Source: Litoreibacter janthinus
GTDB lineage: Bacteria > Pseudomonadota > Alphaproteobacteria > Rhodobacterales > Rhodobacteraceae
Direction of reading: 5' to 3'
Length of the DNA: 64,000 bases
Assembly (NCBI RefSeq): GCF_900111945.1
Contig: NZ_FOYO01000001.1
Span: 162,251 to 226,250, forward strand
The position numbers and the translations under genes were made by a program. The notes beneath the pieces were generated by a model. That model ran no database searches, was not told the origin of the DNA, and saw only the letters and a list, made by a program, of their open reading frames with translations. Positions 44,253-51,769 of the stretch are shown here, in pieces; the stretch's first letter is position 1, and every line of letters starts with the position of its first letter.

Positions 44253-45521
44253 ATGCGGATTCTCAGGTTTGGTTCAGGTTTGAATCCGTCGTTTCCGTCA
44301 CCGCCACTGCGTGATTTGAAACCGGTTGAGATCATCACCCAAGAGGCCGCAATACGCGCGTCATCTGGTCAGACACTTCGCATCGATACACTGGTGCGCG
44401 AAAACGACGATGTCCCGCAGGGCGCACCTGTCGCCTGCCTGCGGGACGCTCCGGACGTGAAATTCGTGGCTCCGATGGCCGGACGTATTGCACGGATAAA
44501 GCTTCAGCCTGGGCGCAAACTGACTGAAATCGTGATATTTCGTGAAGAAGGCGAGGTGGTTCGCCATGATATCAGCAATGCGGCCGAGAAAATGGGTCTG
44601 CGGCGTCTAATGCAAAACTCCGGCATTTGGCCCCTTCTGCGACGGCGGCCATTCGGCGGAATGCCGACACCGGATGAAACCCCCGCGGCGATCCTTGTTA
44701 TGGCTTTGGACACCCGCCCCTACGCACCCGATCCGCGACAGGCCCTTCAGGGGCGCGAAGCAGCCTTTGAACGCGGCCTTCTGGCGCTGTCCCTGCTATG
44801 TGACGGCGAAATTTTCGTGTGCCAAGCCTCAGGTCCAACACTGCTCCAGCGCGCTTCAGGTCGCGGCAAAATCCGTGCGGTAGAGTGTACGGACCGCCAT
44901 CCGCATGGCTCGGCTGGACTATGCAGTCATGGCCTTGCTCCGGCGACGATCGAAACGCCGGTTTGGGACATTCACGCCGAAGACGTTGCCGCACTTGGCG
45001 ATCTTGTGATGACAGGAATACTGCCAATGAAACAGCTGGTGCAGATCGACGGAGAGGGCCTAAAGGAAAGCCGACTGGTGAGAACACAACCCGGTGCCGA
45101 TCTACGTGAACTGACGCTGCGGGCAGCCGCCCACGGTGCGCACGCCCTGATGTCCGGTTCGCCGTTGGACGGGCACGAAGCACATTGGCTTGCGCCGCGT
45201 CACAGGCAAGTGACAGTTCTGCCCCGCGGTTCAAATTCAGCATCGCCACATTGGTTTACCGCGGCGCTCACCCGATCCAGCCTTCCCAAACCGGTGATCC
45301 CGACGGCGGCGCTCAGGCAGGCGTTTGGAGTAGCCTTGCCCGCTGTCGCGCTGGTGCGGGCATTAAGTTCGGGTGATGACGAACTGGCGATGAAGCTTGG
45401 CGCGCTTTCCCTGCTTGAAGAGGATTTAGGGCTAGCCGATTATGTCCTCGGCGGCGAGGCCCATTTGGCCGTGCTGTTGCGCCGAATGCTGGACCGCGTT
45501 CAAACGGAATTCGCGCCATGA
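44253..45521 (+). CDS. nqrA: Na+-NQR subunit A
   Basis: 422 residues from ATG 44253, preceded by GGGGAGAG (an in-frame ATG at 44235 would place this site inside the gene). NqrA-like: barrel-sandwich region VRENDDVPQGAPVACLRDAP, FVAPMAGRIARIKLQPGRKL and TEIVIFREEGEVV. No 4Fe-4S cysteines, which argues against RnfC. Slightly shorter and divergent compared with the ~446-residue NqrA of Vibrio. By family it is the cytoplasmic quinone-site subunit of the Na+-translocating NADH:quinone reductase. First of nine tightly packed genes. Confidence 0.88.
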   Translation: MRILRFGSGLNPSFPSPPLRDLKPVEIITQEAAIRASSGQTLRIDTLVRENDDVPQGAPVACLRDAPDVKFVAPMAGRIARIKLQPGRKLTEIVIFREEGEVVRHDISNAAEKMGLRRLMQNSGIWPLLRRRPFGGMPTPDETPAAILVMALDTRPYAPDPRQALQGREAAFERGLLALSLLCDGEIFVCQASGPTLLQRASGRGKIRAVECTDRHPHGSAGLCSHGLAPATIETPVWDIHAEDVAALGDLVMTGILPMKQLVQIDGEGLKESRLVRTQPGADLRELTLRAAAHGAHALMSGSPLDGHEAHWLAPRHRQVTVLPRGSNSASPHWFTAALTRSSLPKPVIPTAALRQAFGVALPAVALVRALSSGDDELAMKLGALSLLEEDLGLADYVLGGEAHLAVLLRRMLDRVQTEFAP

Positions 45522-46300
45522 TGAAAGGGCTGTGGGATCGCGAAACGACTGCGTTGATGCTGCTGGCCGCCTATATGCCACTGGCCCTGTTCTGGCTTTG
45601 GTATGGCGGTTCGCAGGCGCTAGCAGGTCTTGGGCTTGCCATGTTGTGTCTGACTGTCTGGAACCTCGTTTTTATGCTGGCCCGCGCCCAGCCCCCGTCA
45701 TTTGCGGCGATAATTACAGCTTTGGCTTTCGCGATGCTCGCTCCCGAAGAACTCGGGGCGTTCAGGCTGGTGTTGGGGCTCAGTTTTGGGGCGGTGATGG
45801 GGGAACTCGTTTTTGGAGGCTGGGGGCGAAACGTCGTCAATCCGGCGACCGTGGCGCTGTCATTTCTTGGTTTCGGGTTTCAGGGTTTTGACTGGCCCGT
45901 CTTTGATGTTCCGGTCGTTTGGGCCGCTATTCCGGCCGCAGTCATCGGGGTCGCGACAGGTGTGATGCCTGCGGCTGTCATTCTGGGTGCAGTGGCCTTA
46001 GGAGTGGTGGCACTGGCTTTGGGCGCGCCCATCGATGCCGCGCTCCCTGCCGCTGGTGTTGTTCTTGTCCTTCTGGTCGCTGATCCGGTGACAAGTGCGG
46101 CAACCACGCTTGGCCGTTGGTTAAACGGCATGGTCTATGGCGGGCTTGTAATCATGTTTGCAACCGGTTGGACCGGGGCCGCGCCAGTTCAAATCGCAGT
46201 TGCAGCGGCGCTTTTGGCCTCACTGGCCGCGCCGCTTTTGGATGAAATTGCGGTCAATCTCTGGATCGTACAACGCAGGAGGCGACATGGCCGGAACTGA
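45518..46300 (+). CDS. nqrB: Na+-NQR subunit B, short form
   Basis: 260 residues, overlapping nqrA by 4 bases. Membrane protein with about eight hydrophobic segments. NqrB/RnfD landmarks: GELVFGGWGRNVVNPATVAL and, near the end, LLVADPVTSAATTLGRWLNG (matching the ATDPVSAS..GKW region). Typical NqrB is ~410 residues; this one lacks ~100 N-terminal residues and the periplasmic loop with the D-x-x-S/T-G-A-T motif whose Thr carries covalent FMN. SAAT in the second landmark is not in that position. NqrC, NqrD, NqrE and NqrF keep their cofactor residues, so the complex is likely real but modified. Confidence 0.85.
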   Translation: MMKGLWDRETTALMLLAAYMPLALFWLWYGGSQALAGLGLAMLCLTVWNLVFMLARAQPPSFAAIITALAFAMLAPEELGAFRLVLGLSFGAVMGELVFGGWGRNVVNPATVALSFLGFGFQGFDWPVFDVPVVWAAIPAAVIGVATGVMPAAVILGAVALGVVALALGAPIDAALPAAGVVLVLLVADPVTSAATTLGRWLNGMVYGGLVIMFATGWTGAAPVQIAVAAALLASLAAPLLDEIAVNLWIVQRRRRHGRN

Positions 46301-47081
46301 CTGGAATCCTTGGCGTCGCCTATTGGCACTGCCGAATACAAGCCGCACCAAGACAATCGTCGTGGCGTTCTTGGTATCGGCCATTTGTGCTGTGCTGGTA
46401 AGCGGCGCCACCGTTCTTTTGCGGCCTATACAAACTGCAAACCGCGCGGCAGAGGAACAGGCGCGGATCGCAGATCTTGTGCAACGGATTCCTGGAATGT
46501 CCGCCCTGTTGGAACAAGCAGGCGGAACGCTGTCGACGGTTGTGATCGACCTAGAAAGTGGCCGCGCGGCGACGGACATTTCGACCGAAACACTCGAAAC
46601 CGCACTTGCCGATCAGGCGAATTGGACAGCGCTAGAGGCCGGATCAGACCTTGCTGGCCTTGGCTACCGGCCCAATTATGCGCAGATATTTCTGCTGCGC
46701 GACGGCGATACCATCCTTTTGGCGCTCCTGCCGGTTGCTGGACAAGGGTATGGCGGACGCATTGATGCAATCGTCGCTGTGAATGGCGACATGAACACCA
46801 TCGCAGGGATCGCGATTACCCAACATTCAGAAACCCCTGGTCTTGGCGCGCGTATCGAAGACCGGTCGTGGCAGGGCAGTTTCCCCGGCACGCTGATCCG
46901 TGACCCAAGTGGGCAAATCCGGTTCAATGTGGCGCGGTCCACCGCAAGCACGGATTATCAGGTCGATGGCATCACTGGCGCGACCCGTACTGGCAACGGC
47001 ATCACGAACATGATGCGGTTCTGGTTGGGGCCGGACGGTTATGGCCCGCTGATCGGCGCAATCCAACGGGGGGAGTTCTAG
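46287..47081 (+). CDS. nqrC: Na+-NQR subunit C
   Basis: 264 residues from ATG 46287 (site AGGAGGCGAC), overlapping nqrB by 14 bases. One N-terminal membrane anchor (TIVVAFLVSAICAVLVSGA) and a periplasmic FMN-binding domain with HSETPGLGARIEDRSWQGSF and the ApbE target motif DGITGATRTGNG; Thr233 is the predicted covalent-FMN residue. Normal length for NqrC. Confidence 0.93.
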   Translation: MAGTDWNPWRRLLALPNTSRTKTIVVAFLVSAICAVLVSGATVLLRPIQTANRAAEEQARIADLVQRIPGMSALLEQAGGTLSTVVIDLESGRAATDISTETLETALADQANWTALEAGSDLAGLGYRPNYAQIFLLRDGDTILLALLPVAGQGYGGRIDAIVAVNGDMNTIAGIAITQHSETPGLGARIEDRSWQGSFPGTLIRDPSGQIRFNVARSTASTDYQVDGITGATRTGNGITNMMRFWLGPDGYGPLIGAIQRGEF

Positions 47082-47084
47082 CCG

Positions 47085-47750
47085 ATGACGTCGCGCACCT
47101 CTTTCTGGACGACATTGACCGATCCGCTGATCCGGCAAAATCCGGTGACACTGCAAATCCTTGGAATATGTTCGGCACTGGCGGTGACGACGACACTGGC
47201 CACGGCTGTGACAATGTCGGTTTCGCTGACAGTTGTTCTGACGCTGGCGGCAGGGATCATCAGTGTCATTCGCAGGCACATCCCCGACACAATCCGGCTG
47301 ATTGTTCAGATCGTGATTGTGGCGTCGCTGGTGATCGTGATCGACCAAATTTTGCAGGCATATTTTGCCGATATCAGTCGCGCATTGTCGGTTTATGTCG
47401 GGCTTATTACAACGAACTGTCTGGTTCTTGGCCGCACCGAAGCCTACGCGCGATACCATGCGCCGTTGCCGTCAATGGTCGATGCATTTGGCAACGGGCT
47501 TGGCTATTCGTTCGTTTTGATCGTGATCGGAACGATCCGAGAGTTGTTCGGTCAGGGACAGTTGTTCGGTGCCCAAGTGCTACCGCTTGCTGATGAAGGC
47601 GGCTGGTTCACGCCGCTTGGCATGATGCTGCTGGCACCTTCGGCCTTCTTTCTTTTGGGCGGCCTTGTTTGGGTCGTGCGGTCCGTGTGGTCAGAACAAG
47701 CCGAACCGCCCGAGCATTCGCCCCCCTTGCGACCGGAGCCCGTAGAATGA
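47085..47750 (+). CDS. nqrD: Na+-NQR subunit D
   Basis: 221 residues, six membrane segments. Cys29 in LQILGICSALAVTT and Cys112 in GLITTNCLVLGRTEAYA are at the positions that hold half of the intramembrane iron-sulfur site shared with NqrE. NPVTLQ and GTIRELFGQG are typical. The C-terminal tail of ~20 residues is Pro/Glu-rich and longer than usual. Confidence 0.93.
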   Translation: MTSRTSFWTTLTDPLIRQNPVTLQILGICSALAVTTTLATAVTMSVSLTVVLTLAAGIISVIRRHIPDTIRLIVQIVIVASLVIVIDQILQAYFADISRALSVYVGLITTNCLVLGRTEAYARYHAPLPSMVDAFGNGLGYSFVLIVIGTIRELFGQGQLFGAQVLPLADEGGWFTPLGMMLLAPSAFFLLGGLVWVVRSVWSEQAEPPEHSPPLRPEPVE

Positions 47751-48361
47751 ACGACGCCTGGTCCTTTTTCCTGTTTGCCGCCTTCATCGACAACATGCCC
47801 CTGACGTTGTTCTTGGGCCTGTGCACGTTCCTTGCGCTGTCGCGTCGGACCGAAAGCGCGATTGGTCTTGGCATTGCGATGATCGGCGTTCTGGGGGTGA
47901 CGGTGCCGCTGAATAATCTGATCTATAAGGGATTGCTTGCTCCAGGCGCTTGGGCTTGGGCCGGACAGCCTGATCTTGATTTGTCGTATCTGGCACTGAT
48001 TGCTTTTATCGGCGTGATCGCCGCAACTGTGCAGCTCTTGGAGATGCTGCTTGATCGGTATTTCCCTGCCATTCACTCAGCGTTTGGCGTGTTCCTACCG
48101 CTGTTGACGGTGCAATGCGCGATCCTGGCCGGAAGCCTTTTCATGGTTGAACGTCAGTACACGCTGACAGAATCCGCAGTTTTTGGTGTGGGCAGTGGCG
48201 TTGGGTTTGCCGTGGCAGTTATTATGCTTAGCGCGATCCGCGCACGCCTGTCCTATGCCGACTTACCTGCAGGGCTGCGGGGGCTTGGCATCGCGTTCAT
48301 TCTTACGGGGCTGATGTCTTTGGGCTTTGCCTCTTTCGCTCAAATGGCGGCGTCGCCATGA
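47747..48361 (+). CDS. nqrE: Na+-NQR subunit E
   Basis: 204 residues from ATG 47747, which overlaps the nqrD stop (ATGA). Six membrane segments; Cys26 in LFLGLCTFLAL and Cys124 in LPLLTVQCAILAGSLF complete the NqrD/NqrE iron-sulfur site. FIDNMPLTLFLG replaces the common N-terminal ENM-type motif. Normal family length. Confidence 0.92.
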   Translation: MNDAWSFFLFAAFIDNMPLTLFLGLCTFLALSRRTESAIGLGIAMIGVLGVTVPLNNLIYKGLLAPGAWAWAGQPDLDLSYLALIAFIGVIAATVQLLEMLLDRYFPAIHSAFGVFLPLLTVQCAILAGSLFMVERQYTLTESAVFGVGSGVGFAVAVIMLSAIRARLSYADLPAGLRGLGIAFILTGLMSLGFASFAQMAASP

Positions 48362-49581
48362 ATGAAATCGTACTTGGCAGCATGGTCATCGCCCTCCTCG
48401 TCGTCGGCTTGGCGATCGGCCTTTTGGTCGCGCGGAGCAGATTGGTGCCAAGCGGGACCATTATGGTGTCGGTTAACGACATCCCACCCATTGTGGCACA
48501 AAGGGGCGCAAAGCTTCTGGGTGTCTTGCACGACGCCGACATTCGCATTCCCGCTGCCTGCGGTGGATCGGGTACCTGTGGGCTATGTCGTGTGACTGTG
48601 TCAGGCGAAGGTGCCGGAGAACCGCAAGCGACCGAGCGCGGGGTTCTTTCCCCAAAGGAAAGGCGCGACCATGTTCGCCTTGCTTGCCAGACAACATTGC
48701 GGGGCGATTGCGCGGTGCAGGTGGCCGACGATATCCTCAGCGCGGGCGGCGGCGTTGTGTGTTCCGTCGCATCCAGCCGGATGCTTGCGCCGCTTATTCG
48801 CGAGATCGTTCTTGATTTACCCAAAGATCATTCATCGGCCTTTCGGGCTGGCGATTTTATGCAAATCACCGCACCAGCCTATGAGCTCGACTTTGCATCG
48901 TTTGACGTAGACGCGCGGTTTGCCGACGTCTGGGACATCAATCGGTGGAACAGCTTGACCGTTAGGTCTGAAACCGATGTCACCCGCGCTTATTCGCTCG
49001 CCAGTCGCCCCGAAGACATCGGGCGTGCGGTGTTTAATATCCGTCTTGCCGTGCCACCTGCGGGGCGCGAAGCGGATGTGCTGCCAGGGCTGGTGTCGTC
49101 GTGGCTGTTTTCGCTCAAGCCGGGCGATCTGGTCAACGTATCGGGGCCGTTCGGGGACTTCCACGTTCAACCGACAAAGCGCGACATGGTCTTTGTCGGG
49201 GGCGGCGTGGGCATGGCACCATTACGTTCGATGATCCATCAGGAACTCGGGCGCGGCACGACGCGGCGCATCCAGTATTTCTATGGCGCGCGTGCTGCGG
49301 CCGATATGTTCTACGCGGATGAATTCGAAGACCTCGCGGCAAAGTTCGAGACTTTTAGTTGGACCCCGGCCCTATCGGACCCCGCACCGGGCGACCGATG
49401 GACCGGCGAGACTGGTTTCATCCATGAGACAGTCAAGACGGTATTGGGCGCACATTCCGCACCCGAGGATTGCGAATACTATTTGTGCGGTCCGCCAGTG
49501 ATGATCTCAGCCGTTCTGGGCACACTGGAACGGCTCGGCGTCGAACGGAGTTCGATTTTCTACGATGATTTTGGAGGCTAA
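48358..49581 (+). CDS. nqrF: Na+-NQR subunit F (NADH dehydrogenase)
   Basis: 407 residues, overlapping nqrE by 4 bases. N-terminal membrane anchor (VLGSMVIALLVVGLAIGLLV); 2Fe-2S domain with Cys68, Cys74, Cys77 (ACGGSGTCGLC) and Cys110 (RLACQT); FAD-binding TRAYSLASRP; NADH-binding FVGGGVGMAPLRSMIHQELG; C-terminal YLCGPPVM and YDDFGG. Complete electron-entry subunit. Confidence 0.95.
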   Translation: MNEIVLGSMVIALLVVGLAIGLLVARSRLVPSGTIMVSVNDIPPIVAQRGAKLLGVLHDADIRIPAACGGSGTCGLCRVTVSGEGAGEPQATERGVLSPKERRDHVRLACQTTLRGDCAVQVADDILSAGGGVVCSVASSRMLAPLIREIVLDLPKDHSSAFRAGDFMQITAPAYELDFASFDVDARFADVWDINRWNSLTVRSETDVTRAYSLASRPEDIGRAVFNIRLAVPPAGREADVLPGLVSSWLFSLKPGDLVNVSGPFGDFHVQPTKRDMVFVGGGVGMAPLRSMIHQELGRGTTRRIQYFYGARAAADMFYADEFEDLAAKFETFSWTPALSDPAPGDRWTGETGFIHETVKTVLGAHSAPEDCEYYLCGPPVMISAVLGTLERLGVERSSIFYDDFGG

Positions 49582-49584
49582 GAA

Positions 49585-50562
49585 ATGACAAACAGCGCCC
49601 TACGCCCGACTCGTCGCAATGCCCTCGGCATGATCGGGGCAACAATCGTCTTGCCGCAAATTGCGCAGGCCGCAACAACGCAAAGCATAGAAGGCGCAGC
49701 ATTCGGAACGACATGGCAGTTGGTCGCGTCGCATCATGATGACCTTGAACGCCTGCGGGCAGACATTGACGCGTTGTTCGCTATAATTGATCAACAAATG
49801 TCGCCGTGGCGTTCAGACAGCGACATCAGCCGGTTCAATACGATGGGCGCAGGTCGGCATCGCGCAGATCCAGAGATGATCCTAGTTACGACGGCAGCGC
49901 TGGACCTTGCGAAGGCAAGTCATGGTGCATTTGATCCCACGGTCGGCCCCCTTGTTGCGCGGTGGGGATTTGGGCCAATCCTCGGTAGCCCTACCGCGGA
50001 TTGGCGCGGGCTTTCAGTTGGCAGTGGTGACATCGGCAAAACCCACGACGACCTTACGCTGGATTTGTGCGGAATCGCCAAAGGCCGCGCCCTCGACCTC
50101 GCCGTTGATCTGGTTAAGGCCCGCGGCGTCGATAATTTCTTGTTCGATGTGGGTGGGGAGCTAAAGGCTGTTGGGCAGCATCCTGCGGGTCGATCGTTTC
50201 AGGTCGCGGTGCAACACCCCGCGGCAGGCCAGCCTGCCCCAGCCACCCTCAAGCTTGCCGATGGTATGGCCGTGGCAACATCGGGACTGCGCACGCAGAG
50301 CTATGAACTCGCGGACAACACGTATGGGCACATCATCGACCCCAGAACGCGTGCGCCTGCCAAGAGTCACCTTTTGTCGGTCACGGTCATGGGACGGGAT
50401 GCAATGATAGCGGACGGCTGGGCGACAGCGCTGTTCGCGGCAGGCCTGTCAAGCGGTCCAGACCTCGCCCAAAGCAAGAATATTGATGCCTTTTTTCTTA
50501 CTGGAGAAGGCGCTGGAATCTCGTCTGTAAGAACCGGCGCGATAGAGGGAGCGTTGTTATGA
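49585..50562 (+). CDS. apbE: FAD:protein FMN transferase
   Basis: 325 residues. N-terminus with RRNALGMIGATIVLPQIAQA, a Tat-like or Sec signal. ApbE features: EGAAFGTTWQLVAS, DQQMSPWRSDSDISRFN, LDLCGIAKGRALDLA, DVGGELKAVG, and a C-terminal ATSGLRTQSYELADNTYGHI with IIDPRTRAPA. It attaches FMN to Thr in the periplasm; NqrC here carries the target motif. 3 bases after nqrF. Confidence 0.93.
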   Translation: MTNSALRPTRRNALGMIGATIVLPQIAQAATTQSIEGAAFGTTWQLVASHHDDLERLRADIDALFAIIDQQMSPWRSDSDISRFNTMGAGRHRADPEMILVTTAALDLAKASHGAFDPTVGPLVARWGFGPILGSPTADWRGLSVGSGDIGKTHDDLTLDLCGIAKGRALDLAVDLVKARGVDNFLFDVGGELKAVGQHPAGRSFQVAVQHPAAGQPAPATLKLADGMAVATSGLRTQSYELADNTYGHIIDPRTRAPAKSHLLSVTVMGRDAMIADGWATALFAAGLSSGPDLAQSKNIDAFFLTGEGAGISSVRTGAIEGALL

Positions 50563-50741
50563 TGGAGCTCTTGATTTCAATTTTTGTCTTCGGGCTTGCG
50601 GCAGCTGGGCTTGGGCTGGGGCTTACCTTTGGGCGTGGACCAGTGCGCACCAGTTGTGGAGCTGCGGCTGGTTTGAAAAACGATCGCTGTTTGGACTGTC
50701 CTTTGCGCCGAAACACCGCAGCGGAAAGGGCAGAGCAATGA
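50559..50741 (+). CDS. nqrM: NqrM-like maturation protein
   Basis: 60 residues, overlapping apbE by 4 bases. One membrane segment (LLISIFVFGLAAAGLGLGLT) and then Cys33, Cys44 and Cys47 (TSCGAAAG, DRCLDCPLRR). Size, layout and position match NqrM (DUF539), which is needed to insert the iron-sulfur site in NqrD/NqrE. The Cys spacing is not identical to that of Vibrio. Confidence 0.8.
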   Translation: MMELLISIFVFGLAAAGLGLGLTFGRGPVRTSCGAAAGLKNDRCLDCPLRRNTAAERAEQ

Positions 50742-51130
50742 TCGAGCACCGGATCACATCGATCATGCGGCGCGACGTCCAGACACTTGCGCCAGAAACA
50801 CCGATACGGCAGGCGATCTCCATTCTGCTCGAAGCACGCGCAGCCGCCGCACCCGTGCTGGGCGAAGACGGACAACTCGTCGGCATTTTGACCCAGAAGG
50901 ACTGCTTCCGTCCTGCCTTGCACGCAAGTTATCATCAGGAATGGACTGGCAGCGTGGACGATCAAATGTCTCTGAACGTCATTACCGTTTATGCAAGCGA
51001 CGACGTGATCCGCGTCGCAGAAATGTTCTTGTCCCACTCACACCGTGTCTTTCCGGTCTTGGAGGGAACCCAAGTCATTGGGATGGCGCATCGCTCTGAT
51101 GTGCTCACATTCATGTTGCGAGAGGGATAA
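50738..51130 (+). CDS. Tandem CBS-domain protein
   Basis: 130 residues from ATG 50738, overlapping nqrM by 4 bases. Two CBS units: TSIMRRDVQTLAPETPIRQA to VGILTQKDCF, and MSLNVITVYASDDVIRVAEM to VIGMAHRSDVL. CBS pairs bind adenosyl nucleotides and tune the activity of partners. Ninth gene of the nqr operon; a role in regulating NQR according to nucleotide level is an inference from the coupling. Confidence 0.88.
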   Translation: MIEHRITSIMRRDVQTLAPETPIRQAISILLEARAAAAPVLGEDGQLVGILTQKDCFRPALHASYHQEWTGSVDDQMSLNVITVYASDDVIRVAEMFLSHSHRVFPVLEGTQVIGMAHRSDVLTFMLREG

Positions 51131-51602
51131 ACTTGACCGCCGCGGCTTGCGCAAAGCCGACGTCGGGCACCAAGAAGTGTTGAGCATCGCGAAAGGTTAG
51201 CTAAGTGTGAGGGTCCGCTTTGGAGATACCGCACCACAGCTTATGTGGTTGCGATGAGCGGCAGCTTTAGGCACGAAGCACCAGTTGGCATCAAAAACCC
51301 CAAGGTCTGCAAAGTCCGCATAGCGGACATCGAACCTGCAAGAATACTACTCGATCGATCAATGTCCGGTCTGGGAGAGCTGCGCCGCGGCATTGCAATG
51401 GAGACGGCATGTCCGGTATTTGGGCCGTTAGCAGTCGGTCATCGTTTTCTAAAGTGTGACCCCACTAGCCAGCGAGTCCATCAGATCAACAAATTCCATC
51501 TGACTGAAAACGACCCATTTTCCGAAAGTGGGAATTAAAGTGGGAACACCCTTCATAACATTTAGTTAAATCGTTATAAATCAATGACGTGAGCGGAAAG
51601 TA
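51131..51602. repeat. Intergenic region with dispersed repeat and right-end integrase sites
   Basis: About 51140-51440 carries repeat words (GTCTGCAAAGTCCGCATAGC, AATGTCCGGTCTGGGAGAGC, TGCGCCGCGGCATTGCAATG, GTCCGGTATTTGGGCCG). A 6-bp stem CGGCTT/AAGCCG at 51143-51159 follows the CBS gene but has no T-run. From 51460 the sequence changes to the arm-site region described separately. No gene seen. Confidence 0.5.
51528..51546. promoter_or_regulatory. Putative integrase arm-type binding sites (right)
   Basis: GTGGGAA at 51528-51534 and again at 51540-51546, 12 bp apart, in the same orientation and spacing as the pair at 12492-12510. Lies 57 bases inside the tRNA-Gln att copy. Confidence 0.45.
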
Positions 51603-51617
51603 TGGCTGGGATGGTAG
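51603..51617. repeat. Putative attachment site at tRNA-Gln 3' end
   Basis: TGGCTGGGATGGTAG, identical to 12356-12370, formed by the last 15 nt of the minus-strand tRNA-Gln including CCA. Confidence 0.6.
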
Positions 51618-51677
51618 GATTCGAACCTACGGTACACTGTACCAAAAACAGTTGCCTTACCACTTGGCTACATCCCA
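51603..51677 (-). tRNA. tRNA-Gln (anticodon TTG)
   Basis: Minus-strand 75-nt tRNA with encoded CCA. Acceptor stem TGGGATG/CATCCCA, anticodon stem ACTGT/ACAGT with loop TTTTGGT (anticodon TTG), T-arm GTAGGTTCGAATCCTAC. All four arms fold normally, so the gene is intact. Its 3' end is duplicated at 12356. Confidence 0.95.
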
Positions 51678-51769
51678 ACAGTGAGGGGTGATTTAATGCG
51701 CCTTGACGAGCGCTTCAACCCCAAAATCGCGGGTTGTGGCATCGCAGGGTGCGGTTTAAGCCCAACTTT

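Larger units (their letters stand above)
12356..51617. mobile_element. Putative 39.2-kb tRNA-Gln-targeted integrative element or accreted island
   Basis: Bounded by identical 15-bp direct repeats that match the tRNA-Gln 3' end, with paired GTGGGRA arm-type boxes just inside both ends and a P4-type tyrosine integrase at the left end. Contents: satellite-like core (integrase, AlpA, DUF3631 ATPase, terminase-small-like), defence-like cargo, metal and nitrile modules, two further tyrosine recombinases, and the cytochrome/nqr region. It could be one element, a tandem array with unrecognised internal junctions, or a smaller satellite whose true right end I did not find. Intactness and mobility are unknown. 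Confidence 0.5.

Noticed and set aside
44253-49581. Rnf complex instead of NQR
   Set aside because: The first gene has no 4Fe-4S motifs, the sixth is a full NqrF with 2Fe-2S, FAD and NADH sites, and NqrM follows; this is NQR.
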